Assembly (NCBI GenBank): GCA_021773795.1
Contig: JAJFJT010000036.1
Coordinates: 62,001 to 126,000, forward strand
Source of the DNA: Gammaproteobacteria bacterium
GTDB lineage: Bacteria > Pseudomonadota > Gammaproteobacteria > HK1
Direction: 5' to 3'
DNA: 64,000 bases
The notes beneath the pieces are model-generated. The model was given only the letters and a program-made list of their open reading frames with translations. It was not told the origin of the DNA and searched no databases. Positions 31,009 to 40,043 of this stretch are shown one piece after another. Every line of letters begins with the position of its first letter. The stretch's first letter is position 1. The position numbers and the translations under genes are program-made.

Positions 31009-33701
31009 AACGGCTGGGGATCCGTGCGCGCGTCATCCTGCTGGCCTTGGTGCCCTCGTTGATCATCGCCTTGTCTCTGACCGCTATCTATACCCATTTG
31101 CGGGTCCTGGATCTGGAGCGCGGGCTGGAGGAGCAGGGCCTGGCTCTGGCCACATACCTCGCTCCCGCCAGCGAGTACGGAGTGTTTTCCGGAAACCTGC
31201 GTGCACTGCAGGGGCTCGCCAACGCGGCCCTTGGGGATAGTCAGGTACGATCCGTCCGCATCGAGGATCAGCGCGACCAAATCTTGACTCACAGTGGCCC
31301 CCCTCCCCATAGCCACGCTGCATTCAAGACTGACACGGGCACGCAACCCATGCTGCTCGATTCACGGGATGGCCAGACCCTGTTCATCCGCACCCCGGTA
31401 CGCCTGAGCGAACTTGAGGTAGTGGATTTCGCCCTCGACCCGGTGCCTGTATCAACCGTACAGAATCATACTATCGGCTGGGTAACGGTAGAGCTCACAC
31501 GCTCGAAGATGCTCAGCAACAAGCGCCAGATCATTATTTTGAGTGTGCTGATCATGCTGCTGGGAGCAGGTTTCATCATCCTGCTGGCTCTACGCTGGTC
31601 CCGGGGCATCGTGCAACCCATCACCCATCTCACCCAGGCGGTGGAACAACTGGAAAGCGGCCAACTAAATACCCGGGTAAGCCTGGAAGGTGAGGGAGAG
31701 TTGCAGCGCCTGCAAGGTGGTATCAACGCCATGGCCCGATCACTGGAAACAGCCCAACGTAACTTGCAGCAAAAGATAGCCGCGGCAACCCGGAATCTGC
31801 GCGAAACCTTGCGCACGGTGGAATCACAAAACATCGAACTGGAGGCCGCCAAGGAGCAGGCACTTGCAGCCAGCCGGGAAAAATCCACCTTCCTCACCCA
31901 TATGAGCCACGAGCTTCGTACCCCGCTCAACGGAATTTTAGGCTACTGCGAACTGCTGGATATCAGCCCCCTGGACCCGGAACAGCGTGGCTACGCCGAG
32001 ATCATCCAAAGCTCGAGTCAGAATCTACTCGCACAGATCAATGAACTACTGGATCTGTCCCGCATCGAGGCGGGGGAGATCAATATCGAATGCACCGAGT
32101 TTCATCTGGGTGAATGTATTGAGGATGTGCTCGACCTGTTGGCGCCAGGGGCGCACGCAAAGGGGCTGGAACTGGTTTACTTTATGGCCTCTGATATCCC
32201 TCACTGTTGCCAGGGCGATCCTTTACGAATTCGCCAAGTGGTACTGAATCTGGTGGCTAACGGCATTAAATTTACCTCCGCCGGTAGCGTCATTATCACC
32301 CTGACTCGCGCCGATGAAGAGCCGCAGAGCATGGGTGTGGAAATCAGCGTGAGCGATACCGGTATCGGCATCCCCGATGACCAACAGCGGCGGATATTTG
32401 AGCCCTACCGACAGGCAGATCCGGAACACCAGGCCGATGGCACTGGCCTTGGGCTCGCCATCTCGGCAAAACTGGCGGCCTCCATGGACGGTGAAATCAA
32501 TGTCGAAAGTGTGGCAGGCGAGGGCTCTACTTTCACTTTTACACTCCGTTGCTGTCAGCTGCCGACACCCGCCTATGAGCAAAGCGAGCTCGAAGGCACC
32601 CGCGTATTGCTCTATGCCCCACATCCCTTTACCCGCATGTCGGTGCGTGAACAGATGCGCAACTGGGGCATACAAGTACGAGATGCCCGCTCTCTGAATG
32701 CCCCCACAAAGGGCTGGGCTCACAGACAGAATCGGCGAGCCCAGCCTGACTGTGCCATCCTGGATCTGAGCCATGAGGATGACAAACAGCAAGCCTTGGC
32801 CAATGTGAAGCTATCTTGCCCGATCCTTATTCTCGACCATCGAGACCCGGAGCTGCTGGCAAGCAACGGGCAGCACTATCCCTTTTTGAGAAAACCCGTA
32901 CGCAACGCGGAGCTGCAGCGACAATTGCAGCTGCTTTCAGGGCATGCAGAGCAATCCGCCCCCGGGCAGACATCCCGGATGAAAAATCGTCTGCTACTGG
33001 ACTCAAGCGCCCATGTACTGCTGGTGGAAGACAATCGGGTCAATCGAAAACTAGCCACCACCTTATTAGAACGTCTTGGCCTTCAGGTCAGCCAGGCTGC
33101 TACCGGACAAGAAGCGCTGGAGGCCTTCTTCCAGCACCATTTCGATCTGATACTGATTGACCTGCATCTGCCAGATCGGGATGGCCTGTGGCTCACCGAA
33201 CGCCTGCGTGCACTGGAATCCGCATCCCGGCACACCCCGGTCATCGCACTCAGTGCTGATGCCATGCCAGAAACCCGCGCCCATGCCCTCGCCGCGGGTA
33301 TGGATGCCTTTTTGAGCAAACCCCTGGAGAGAAAAACCCTCCGTCAAACCTTGAAACAGTGGTTGCCAGAGCGGACATTGGAAGCTGGAGCCACCACCAG
33401 CACACCGGACTCTGGCAGCGAACAATCCTCCCTGCAGGCGGACCTTACAGCCTTGTTACGAGAGGACCTGAGGCCGCGTGCCGACGGCATCAACGCCGCC
33501 CTTGAAGCCAAGGATTGGCACGCTCTCCGCGAACAAGCCCACACCATCGCCGGCGGTGCGGCCTGTTGTGGTGCTATGGAACTTAAAATAACGGCCGGCG
33601 CACTGGAACAGACGATTATTGACGCCGAGTTTTCCAGTGTTGCAGACGGGGTGGAGCAGTTGTTGCGGGAAATTGAAAAGCAGTTAGAAAACACCCATTA
33701 G
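31005..33701 (+). CDS. BarA-like hybrid sensor histidine kinase with HPt domain
   Basis: An 898-residue phosphorelay kinase. The order is membrane helix (about 8-30), periplasmic sensor (to about 165), second helix, HAMP (about 193-247), and HisKA with His302 in MSHELRTPLNGIL. The ATPase follows with SDTGIGIP and GTGLGLAIS. A first receiver (about 530-645) is strongly degenerate, with no clear phospho-Asp. The second receiver has Asp719 in LILIDLHLPDRDG. An HPt domain has His846 in EQAHTIAGGAA. No response regulator gene is adjacent, so output is probably to a regulator elsewhere, as BarA does with UvrY. Confidence 0.88.
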   Translation: MKRLGIRARVILLALVPSLIIALSLTAIYTHLRVLDLERGLEEQGLALATYLAPASEYGVFSGNLRALQGLANAALGDSQVRSVRIEDQRDQILTHSGPPPHSHAAFKTDTGTQPMLLDSRDGQTLFIRTPVRLSELEVVDFALDPVPVSTVQNHTIGWVTVELTRSKMLSNKRQIIILSVLIMLLGAGFIILLALRWSRGIVQPITHLTQAVEQLESGQLNTRVSLEGEGELQRLQGGINAMARSLETAQRNLQQKIAAATRNLRETLRTVESQNIELEAAKEQALAASREKSTFLTHMSHELRTPLNGILGYCELLDISPLDPEQRGYAEIIQSSSQNLLAQINELLDLSRIEAGEINIECTEFHLGECIEDVLDLLAPGAHAKGLELVYFMASDIPHCCQGDPLRIRQVVLNLVANGIKFTSAGSVIITLTRADEEPQSMGVEISVSDTGIGIPDDQQRRIFEPYRQADPEHQADGTGLGLAISAKLAASMDGEINVESVAGEGSTFTFTLRCCQLPTPAYEQSELEGTRVLLYAPHPFTRMSVREQMRNWGIQVRDARSLNAPTKGWAHRQNRRAQPDCAILDLSHEDDKQQALANVKLSCPILILDHRDPELLASNGQHYPFLRKPVRNAELQRQLQLLSGHAEQSAPGQTSRMKNRLLLDSSAHVLLVEDNRVNRKLATTLLERLGLQVSQAATGQEALEAFFQHHFDLILIDLHLPDRDGLWLTERLRALESASRHTPVIALSADAMPETRAHALAAGMDAFLSKPLERKTLRQTLKQWLPERTLEAGATTSTPDSGSEQSSLQADLTALLREDLRPRADGINAALEAKDWHALREQAHTIAGGAACCGAMELKITAGALEQTIIDAEFSSVADGVEQLLREIEKQLENTH

Positions 33702-33738
33702 GGCTCGAACGGTAATAATATTATTGTTACTCGATTCC

Positions 33739-34206
33739 TTAAAGCGACAACGAAAACACCAGTGCATCCTCACGGATATCGGCACCCGGATAGTAGCCAC
33801 GGCGGCGGCCGATACGGCTAAAACCAAAGCGCTCATACAGGCCACGGGCAGCCGTATTGGAAGGACGCACCTCAAGAAACATCACCTCAGCACCATGCTC
33901 CTTGGCAACGCCCAGCATTTGCTCCAGCATTTGTTTGCCGTAACCCCGACCCTGATAGGCTGGACTCGCGCACAAGTTCAGCATATGAGACTCCCCTGCC
34001 GCCACCGAAAGCACGCCATAGGCAAAGATAGTGTCCCGATTGGCCAACACCCAATTTGAATAACCCGACGCAAACAAGCAATCGGCAAAGGTGCTTTTCG
34101 ACCATGGAAAGGGATAGGCGGCACACTCAATGCGCCAGATCTCCGTCACATCCGCCATGGCCATAGGCCGAGGCACCGCCAATGCAGAGGCCATCACCGC
34201 ATTCAT
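33739..34206 (-). CDS. rimI: Ribosomal protein S18-alanine N-acetyltransferase
   Basis: A 155-residue GNAT enzyme. The acetyl-CoA motif YQGRGYGKQMLEQML and the RimI pattern LEVRPSNTAARGLYERFGF are present, as is ECAAYPFPW near the start. It acetylates the N-terminus of S18. The start at 34206 is set by an ATGA overlap with the glycosylase gene upstream. Confidence 0.88.
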   Translation of the reverse strand: MNAVMASALAVPRPMAMADVTEIWRIECAAYPFPWSKSTFADCLFASGYSNWVLANRDTIFAYGVLSVAAGESHMLNLCASPAYQGRGYGKQMLEQMLGVAKEHGAEVMFLEVRPSNTAARGLYERFGFSRIGRRRGYYPGADIREDALVFSLSL

Positions 34207-34868
34207 TCGTCCGTCAACACGGAACGGGCAAGCAGCAGATCCTGCCAAGCCTGCTTCTTCTGCCGAGGCGCCCGCAGTAAGTAAGCTGGATGGTAAGTCA
34301 CCACCAGCGGAGTATCGTTATCGCCATAGCTATGCAACTGGCCACGCAAACGCGCCAGCGGCAGCTTGGTATCGAGCAATCGCTGCGCCGCTACCAGGCC
34401 CACCGCCAGAATAATTCCCGGATTGACCAATTTCATCTGACGGAGCAAATAGGGAGCACAGCAGACAGCTTCTTCAGGGGTGGGATTGCGATTTTCCGGC
34501 GGCCGGCATTTAAGGATATTGGCAATATAGACATCGCTACGCGCCAATCCCAGAGCCAATAACATGGCATCGAGCAACTGACCGGAGCGGCCCACAAAGG
34601 GCTCACCACGGCGATCCTCTTCCGCTCCCGGGGCCTCTCCTACTATCATCCAGCGCGCATCATGGTCCCCTACACCCAACACAGTCTGGGTACGGCTACG
34701 GTGCAGCTCGCAGGCCGTACATGCAGATACCTGCTGTGCCAGCTCATCCCAACCCACTGCACCCATCACCATTTCAGGTATCTCCTCTGGAATCGAGTCC
34801 TCTGCACCACGAAGCACCCAGCGGCTAATTCCCATGGCCGCCAGACACTGCCGTTTGCGCGCATCCAA
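34203..34868 (-). CDS. Family 4 uracil-DNA glycosylase
   Basis: A 221-residue Fe-S cluster uracil-DNA glycosylase that removes uracil from [15 protein letters not shown] starts the cluster-binding part, [24 protein letters not shown] is the active-site loop, and TYHPAYLLR is the C-terminal motif. Further cluster cysteines are in LKCRPP and CCAPYL. It is coupled to rimI, a common arrangement in proteobacteria. Confidence 0.9.
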   Translation of the reverse strand: MDARKRQCLAAMGISRWVLRGAEDSIPEEIPEMVMGAVGWDELAQQVSACTACELHRSRTQTVLGVGDHDARWMIVGEAPGAEEDRRGEPFVGRSGQLLDAMLLALGLARSDVYIANILKCRPPENRNPTPEEAVCCAPYLLRQMKLVNPGIILAVGLVAAQRLLDTKLPLARLRGQLHSYGDNDTPLVVTYHPAYLLRAPRQKKQAWQDLLLARSVLTDE

Positions 34869-34882
34869 GAGCTTAGTCCCGA

Positions 34883-36418
34883 CTACAACTGCGGGTGAGT
34901 ACGCGTCACTGGACGCAGGATCTTGTTGAGTGCATTGAGGTAGGCCTTGGCCGAGGCAATAACAATATCCGTGTCAGCACCCTGCCCATTGGCAATATGC
35001 CCGCCTTTTTCCACCCGCACCGTTACCTCACCCTGGGAGTCGGTGCCACTGGTGATGTTATTCACCGAGTAGAGCAATAAGTCAGAGCCACTTTTCACCA
35101 CCGATTCGATAGCCCGGAAGGCAGCATCCACAGGACCACCGCCTTCGGATTGGGTTGAAGTTTCCTCACCATCCACGCTCAGAGTAACGTGCGCCAATGG
35201 GATCTCACCCGTCTCCGAACACACCTTCAGGGCGAGCAACTTGAAGCGCTCATTTTCACCCTCAAGACGAGAATCCGTTACCAGGGCCTGAAGATCATCA
35301 TCGAAGATCTCGTGCTTCTTGTCCGCGAGTTCCTTGAAGCGGGCGAAGGCATCGTTCAGCTCCTCCGCCGAGGCCAATTCGATACCCAACTGCTCAAGCC
35401 GTGAACGAAAGGCATTTCTGCCGGAATGCTTGCCCAGCACCATGCGGTTGGCACTCCAACCCACGTCCTCGGCACGCATGATCTCGTAGGTCTCACGGCT
35501 CTTTAGCACCCCGTCCTGATGAATCCCCGCCTCATGGGCAAAGGCGTTGATGCCAACGATGGCCTTGTTGGGCTGTACCGGAAAACCGGTAATCGTCGAC
35601 ACCAGGCGCGAACAGGGCAAAATCTGGGTGCTATCTACCCCGGTCTCACAGCTAAACTCGTCCTTGCGCGTACGCATAGCCATGACGACCTCCTCCAGCG
35701 CGGCATTACCCGCACGCTCGCCCAAACCATTGATGGTGCACTCCACCTGCCGCGCTCCGTGCTCCACCGCAGCGAGGGAGTTCGCTACTGCCAGCCCCAG
35801 GTCGTTATGGCAATGCACCGAAAATATCGCCTGGTCAGAATTGGGCACGCGCTCCCGCAGGGTCTGGATCAAGGCCCCAAACTGGTGCGGTAATGCATAG
35901 CCCACGGTATCCGGAATATTCACCGTACGGGCCCCCGCAGCGATCACCGCCTCAATGACCCGACACAGAAAATCGGTCTCTGAACGGCCGGCATCCTCCG
36001 GCGAAAACTCCACATCATTGGTATATTGGCGCGCCCGCTTTACCGCACGTACGGCCGCCTCCACCACCGCATCGGGCTCCATGCGGAGCTTGTCCCGCAT
36101 GTGGATAGGTGAAGTGGCAATGAAAGTGTGAATGCGCGGCGCAGCAGCCTCTTTCAATGCCTCGCCAGCACGGTCGATATCCGCATCCATGGTGCGTGCG
36201 AGCCCACATACGGTGCTATCTTTTACCAGTTTGGCCACCGCCTGAACGGCGGCAAAATCACCTGGACTGGCGGCAGGAAACCCGGCCTCGATGATGTCCA
36301 CGTGCATGCGCTCCAGCGCCGTGGCGATACGCAGCTTTTCATCCTGATTCATGGAGGCGCCAGGGCTCTGCTCACCGTCGCGCAAGGTGGTATCAAAAAT
36401 AATGAGTTGGTCGGTCAT
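34883..36418 (-). CDS. leuA: 2-isopropylmalate synthase
   Basis: A 511-residue enzyme that condenses acetyl-CoA with 2-oxoisovalerate, the first step of leucine synthesis. The catalytic barrel opens with [16 protein letters not shown] and has the metal site [14 protein letters not shown]. The C-terminal regulatory domain that binds leucine is present ([16 protein letters not shown]). Length is normal. The upstream region holds no obvious leucine-rich leader peptide. Confidence 0.95.
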   Translation of the reverse strand: MTDQLIIFDTTLRDGEQSPGASMNQDEKLRIATALERMHVDIIEAGFPAASPGDFAAVQAVAKLVKDSTVCGLARTMDADIDRAGEALKEAAAPRIHTFIATSPIHMRDKLRMEPDAVVEAAVRAVKRARQYTNDVEFSPEDAGRSETDFLCRVIEAVIAAGARTVNIPDTVGYALPHQFGALIQTLRERVPNSDQAIFSVHCHNDLGLAVANSLAAVEHGARQVECTINGLGERAGNAALEEVVMAMRTRKDEFSCETGVDSTQILPCSRLVSTITGFPVQPNKAIVGINAFAHEAGIHQDGVLKSRETYEIMRAEDVGWSANRMVLGKHSGRNAFRSRLEQLGIELASAEELNDAFARFKELADKKHEIFDDDLQALVTDSRLEGENERFKLLALKVCSETGEIPLAHVTLSVDGEETSTQSEGGGPVDAAFRAIESVVKSGSDLLLYSVNNITSGTDSQGEVTVRVEKGGHIANGQGADTDIVIASAKAYLNALNKILRPVTRTHPQL

Positions 36419-36875
36419 GTCTTGAATCCTCTGAATAGCCGATGCTAATCAGGCATTGAGAACTGGGGATAAGCATCCGATAGACATGGACTATGCCTTC
36501 GGTAAATGCTGCTTTGGTTGGTCCGCCGGGGGACCTGAGGTGGAGAGAATATGGCTGCCCTAGGGCAGCAGTCGTAGCAGGGCGAGAGCGAGGCACGCTT
36601 CAGTCGCCACAGGGGCAACAGGGAATACGGAATTATGGTTCGCGCGGCTCATAGGGTGGAAATATAGCGGGATTCACGCGGCTTTCCAAGTTCCAACCAG
36701 TTGCCTGTTATTCCAGAGCAGAAAGATCCCTTTCCGGCCACACTTAACGAGAGCGGTACTGCGTCTATCTGGATAGTGCCCACACGAACTTGGCGGCGAT
36801 GGCTATTTTGTGCTTTGAGCACGCCGAAATCGCTTGAAGTGTTGTGGATGTGCCTTCCTGGAGATACATAGCGCC
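36419..36875. other. Gap upstream of leuA with a perfect palindrome
   Basis: This 457-base stretch lacks a gene that I can support. It contains the palindrome GCTGCCC-TA-GGGCAGC at 36554-36569, which could be an operator or the stem of a leader hairpin for leuA. A 32-codon ATG frame directly behind the attC-like site at 36876 could be a last, tiny cassette, but it resembles nothing known. Confidence 0.4.
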
Positions 36876-36956
36876 AAGTTAACAGGCTGGAAAACCGCGC
36901 AGCGGTTTGGAAGTCCAAGCCAGCTTGCTGGCTAAAGTTTAATGCTTTGTTATAGC
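36876..36956 (-). repeat. attC-like recombination site 0 (degenerate)
   Basis: On the minus strand the site starts with GCTATAAC after the Excalibur gene and ends with GTTAACTT. It has an internal AGCCAGC/GCTGGCT hairpin and an AAACCGC/GCGGTTT hairpin. The outer arms pair only partly, so this is the weakest of the three sites. Position and spacing fit the cassette pattern. Confidence 0.45.
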
Positions 36957-36964
36957 TGTCTCGG

Positions 36965-37252
36965 TCAGAACCGGGAGTCATTTTCACAAGGAACCCCATC
37001 GTGGTCACCATCCATTTTGGTATTTGGGCAATTTCTGACAAAGAACACAGCTTCAGCTCTGGAGGTCATTTGGCTACAGTACTCTCGACCATCACAGGTG
37101 AAATTTGGTTGGGGTTGCTGGAAAGGATTTTCAACACGAGTCTCTACTACCACGGCTGGACTTGTTGTAGGACTATGCGTAATGCTTTCATTTTTAGAGT
37201 AGTAATTCCAAGCAGTAAAACCGATCAGTGCAAAAATAATAATTTTCTTCAA
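36965..37252 (-). CDS. Membrane-anchored Excalibur-domain protein (cassette gene)
   Basis: About 95 residues. The start is taken as TTG 37252 (MKKIIIFALIGF) because GGAG stands eight bases before it; the GTG at 37261 has no usable ribosome site. One N-terminal membrane helix is followed by a Thr/Pro-rich linker. An Excalibur domain follows with paired cysteines (TCDGREYCSQM, FFVRNCPNTK) and the calcium-loop signature DGDHDGVPCE. It is probably exposed outside the inner membrane. It lies between two attC-like sites. Confidence 0.75.
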   Translation of the reverse strand: MKKIIIFALIGFTAWNYYSKNESITHSPTTSPAVVVETRVENPFQQPQPNFTCDGREYCSQMTSRAEAVFFVRNCPNTKMDGDHDGVPCENDSRF

Positions 37253-37276
37253 GCTCAACACTCCATGTTAGATAAA

Positions 37277-37388
37277 GCTATAACGCCAGCGTGAGCGGCA
37301 CGCCGTAGCGGGGCAACCCTTGTGCTATGCTCTTCTAGCACAAGGGTTGCACTGCGGAGGTGTGTCCGACTCGACGCAATTGTTATGC
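37277..37388 (-). repeat. attC-like recombination site 1
   Basis: A 112-base imperfect palindrome. On the minus strand it opens with GCATAAC, ends with GTTATAGC, and its core is a perfect 15-bp stem (GCAACCCTTGTGCTA) around an eight-base loop. Outer arms pair with unpaired extra bases, as in integron attC sites. It follows the stop of the acetyltransferase gene on the same strand. Confidence 0.65.
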
Positions 37389-37425
37389 GTAACCTTTGTA
37401 CAAACCATCAGTTTAAAGAACAATT

Positions 37426-37893
37426 TCATACCCCATAAACAGGAATATGATATGTGAGAAAGTTTCTCCCATACATTTTCGTGCTATGCGTTTTAATTGA
37501 TTTTCGTTTTAAAAATTTATATGCAGGCCTGCTCTCAAGCAAATGAATTATCACTTCTTGATGCCCTAACTCCTTAGACCAATCAATTAGCTTCTCAAAT
37601 ATTGAAGTTCCTATTCCCCAAGAAGATCTTGAAATCACAATCGCGATTTCGTAGCCCGCATCATCTTTCTGAATTCCACACCAGCCCACTAATTCACTAT
37701 CTAAATACACAGCTCTAATTCGACATCCGGGAATTGAATTACAATTAATCTTTTCGCTAACCCATTCTCTTACACTCTGCGAGTCAAAAAGAGCATGCGA
37801 AATCAGATGACTCCTTATACTCTCTTCATTGAGGATAGGAATTAGTTCTTCTGAGTCAACATCATCAAATTTCACATATTTAATTGTACTCAC
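37426..37893 (-). CDS. GNAT-family acetyltransferase (cassette gene)
   Basis: A 155-residue GNAT protein: ELVGWCGIQKDDAGYEIAIVISRSSWGIGTSIFEKLIDWSKEL carries the acetyl-CoA binding pattern. The GTG start has AGGTG six bases upstream, directly behind the attC-like end. Codon use is AT-rich compared with the core genes, as is usual for cassette genes. Substrate unknown. GNAT genes are common integron cargo. Confidence 0.75.
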   Translation of the reverse strand: MSTIKYVKFDDVDSEELIPILNEESIRSHLISHALFDSQSVREWVSEKINCNSIPGCRIRAVYLDSELVGWCGIQKDDAGYEIAIVISRSSWGIGTSIFEKLIDWSKELGHQEVIIHLLESRPAYKFLKRKSIKTHSTKMYGRNFLTYHIPVYGV

Positions 37894-37908
37894 ACAATCA
37901 CCTGTAAC

Positions 37909-37998
37909 GCATAACGTTTGAGTCGAGCCGCGCGGCCACTGACAGAACCGCGAAGCGCCGCTAAACTTTCACGCGTCGGCTCGGACGATTGGTTAGGT
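37909..37998 (-). repeat. attC-like recombination site 2
   Basis: A 90-base site on the minus strand that begins ACCTAAC (a perfect RYYYAAC box) and ends GTTATGC. The inner boxes GTCCGAGCCG and CGGCTCGAC are complementary, as expected for L boxes. It directly follows the stop of the membrane protein gene at 38006. This is the best attC match of the three. Confidence 0.7.
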
Positions 37999-38005
37999 TG
38001 CGACC

Positions 38006-38356
38006 TCAACTTGATCCTCTTCTCTTAAAAACACCTATACCGAATAACAGCACCCCAATTAACAGACCCAAGCCTGCTACATGTACCAACCATCCCGGTG
38101 GATTTACTTCTAGCACCTCAAACAGCAGGAATCCAAGAAATGCAATAAAACCTACTCCGAGAAATAAATAACTTACCCATGCACTTTTTTCGCCATGATC
38201 AGGAAACATTCCATCTCCTGAATCACTAACAAAAGGATACAAAGGATGACGCCTGGCCCCGCTACGTCGATCTGTAACCAGACGATATCCGACATAGGAC
38301 GCCACTACAGCTCCGAGAACCGCCCAGACCCAAATTATTATGATGGATGATTCCAT
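38006..38356 (-). CDS. Small membrane protein (cassette gene)
   Basis: A 116-residue protein with three predicted membrane helices (about residues 4-24, 60-82, 88-108) and a basic cytoplasmic loop, RLVTDRRSGARRHPLYPF. I do not recognise the family. It ends seven bases before attC-like site 2, which marks it as a cassette gene. The start lacks a strong ribosome site; a short upstream frame (38363-38452, with GGAGA) might couple its translation. Confidence 0.6.
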   Translation of the reverse strand: MESSIIIIWVWAVLGAVVASYVGYRLVTDRRSGARRHPLYPFVSDSGDGMFPDHGEKSAWVSYLFLGVGFIAFLGFLLFEVLEVNPPGWLVHVAGLGLLIGVLLFGIGVFKRRGSS

Positions 38357-38637
38357 AGCAATCTAACAGGATTTATGTGGAAAGTTGGCTCGTTTAATGG
38401 TTAATACCGATTCGGCAATAAACGGAGCAGTGTGCACGTCCCACGTGTTCATATGCTTCTCCATAACAATAATACCTTTTAGTTATCAACGTATTACACA
38501 CTCGACCGGCCTGCGTTCTTTGTAAGACGTCTTTTTGTCTCTCCCGTATTATGTCGAATCTTTGCTACATAACTCGATTGACATAGCGAGCCCACGTGAC
38601 TGGAAAAATCCATATGCATCGGATGAGGTGTTCCATT

Positions 38638-39030
38638 TTATTCTTTGGCGGGGATTGGGTGGCGATCCTGACGGGTCAGCTCATTGCACCACTTCCGTGC
38701 CGCCTGGCTCGGCGACAGAAACTGTTTAACATCGCCTGTACAGCGGGGCTCGGTAGCATCTCGCTGCCCTAGAGGCTGGCGCGGAAATTTCCACAAGCTG
38801 GAGGCGAAAAGGTTTGGTGGTTTATGCCCCCTTCGTCGCGGAATAAGATTGATCCGGTCTCGGATAAGCGGGGGATGGCCAGTCCTCTGATTCAATTGGA
38901 CGAGCGGGACACCCATAGCAAGGAAGCAGGTTTGAAAAATGGTTACTAGCGCGCGCGAACGCAGTTTCGGGTTTCCCTTCCGGTGCTCGGGAGCTATCCG
39001 ATCCCTTCCCTCTCCTTGCTCATCGACCAT
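38638..39030 (-). CDS. Hypothetical protein, uncertain
   Basis: A 130-codon frame whose ATG has a strong AAGGAGA site seven bases upstream. The product is basic and low in secondary-structure signals, and resembles nothing I know. It may be a chance frame in degraded sequence between the cassette array and pssA. The 150 bases on its left before pssA hold nothing that I can identify. Confidence 0.25.
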   Translation of the reverse strand: MVDEQGEGRDRIAPEHRKGNPKLRSRALVTIFQTCFLAMGVPLVQLNQRTGHPPLIRDRINLIPRRRGHKPPNLFASSLWKFPRQPLGQRDATEPRCTGDVKQFLSPSQAARKWCNELTRQDRHPIPAKE

Positions 39031-39181
39031 ACTGGTGTCTCCTTGACAATGGTCATACCACTTCCTATCGATCTCTCGGGTGGGCTGCTTGGCCTGTCCG
39101 AACTATCCTCAAGCGAAAAATCCAAGCCCTGAACCCTGGCGTTTCAAGGCTTTTCTGGCCTATGCGTCAACGCTCCGGGCC

Positions 39182-39964
39182 TTAGCTGGCTTTTCTCCGC
39201 GGGGCACTGGCCTCTCCGGCTGCTCCGACTACTTTACGCTCGGCGCGGCGGCGGCGGATTTGAGACAGGGTCAATACCAGACCCGACAAGGCATACACCA
39301 GGGCCGCACCGAACAGCACCTGGGGCGGACCCAGAGAAACCAGCACGAACAGTAGCACCACGATCATCAGGGCCACAAAAGGCACGCGCTCACGCAGGTT
39401 CAATTCCTTGAAACTGTGATAACGAATATTGCTAACCATCAACACCGCCGCCAACACCGCAATGGCAAAGACCAGTGCCGCCAGGCTGGTTCCCTTGACC
39501 TCGTAAACTTCGCCGACCCAAACCAAACCCGCAATGAGGGCCGCGGCCGCCGGGCTGGCAAGCCCCTGAAAATAGCGTTTGTCGGCGATACCTACTTGTG
39601 TGTTAAAGCGCGCCAGACGCAAGGCCACCGCCGCGGTATAAAAGAAGGCCCCCACCCAGCCCAGGGTACCGAGGGATGCCAGTGCCCACAGGTAGGCCAC
39701 CAATGCAGGGGCGACGCCGAAGGCCACCAGATCCGAAAGGCTGTCGTACTCCGCCCCAAAGGCGCTCTGAGTGTTGGTCATACGCGCCACGCGACCGTCG
39801 ATTCCATCCAGAATCATGGCCACAAAGATGGCGATAGCAGCCTGACTAAAGTGCCCCTCCATAGCCGAAATAATGGCGAAGAAGCCGGAAAACAGGGCCG
39901 CCGTGGTAAACAGATTGGGTAACAGATAGATCCCGCGACGACGCTTTGTAGATGCCGTACTCAT
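39182..39964 (-). CDS. pssA: CDP-diacylglycerol-serine O-phosphatidyltransferase
   Basis: A 260-residue type II phosphatidylserine synthase in the inner membrane. The CDP-alcohol phosphotransferase motif is complete: DGIDGRVARMTN...GAEYDSLSD. About eight membrane helices. The start at 39964 (MSTASTKRRRG) is backed by GAGGAAGGA just upstream; the longer frame adds 49 unrelated residues. Phosphatidylserine made here would normally pass to a decarboxylase. Confidence 0.92.
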   Translation of the reverse strand: MSTASTKRRRGIYLLPNLFTTAALFSGFFAIISAMEGHFSQAAIAIFVAMILDGIDGRVARMTNTQSAFGAEYDSLSDLVAFGVAPALVAYLWALASLGTLGWVGAFFYTAAVALRLARFNTQVGIADKRYFQGLASPAAAALIAGLVWVGEVYEVKGTSLAALVFAIAVLAAVLMVSNIRYHSFKELNLRERVPFVALMIVVLLFVLVSLGPPQVLFGAALVYALSGLVLTLSQIRRRRAERKVVGAAGEASAPRRKAS

Positions 39965-40043
39965 AGATCCTTCCTCAGAACTGATGCACCAAGAACATCC
40001 GTTGATTATACCCCGCCATAGCGCGAACCCGAATTTCCCGGCT

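Noticed and set aside
33709..33730. Bidirectional terminator between the kinase gene and rimI
   Set aside because: The palindrome is entirely AT and lacks a GC-rich stem, so I could not support it.
36419..36640. A leucine leader peptide or T-box before leuA
   Set aside because: No frame with a run of leucine codons, and no terminator hairpin with a T-run before leuA. Only a plain palindrome is present.
38363..38408. A fourth attC site upstream of the small membrane protein gene
   Set aside because: GTTAGAT and GTATTAAC boxes are present, but the spacing is only about 40 bases and inner boxes do not pair. The segment also lies within a possible 29-codon frame.
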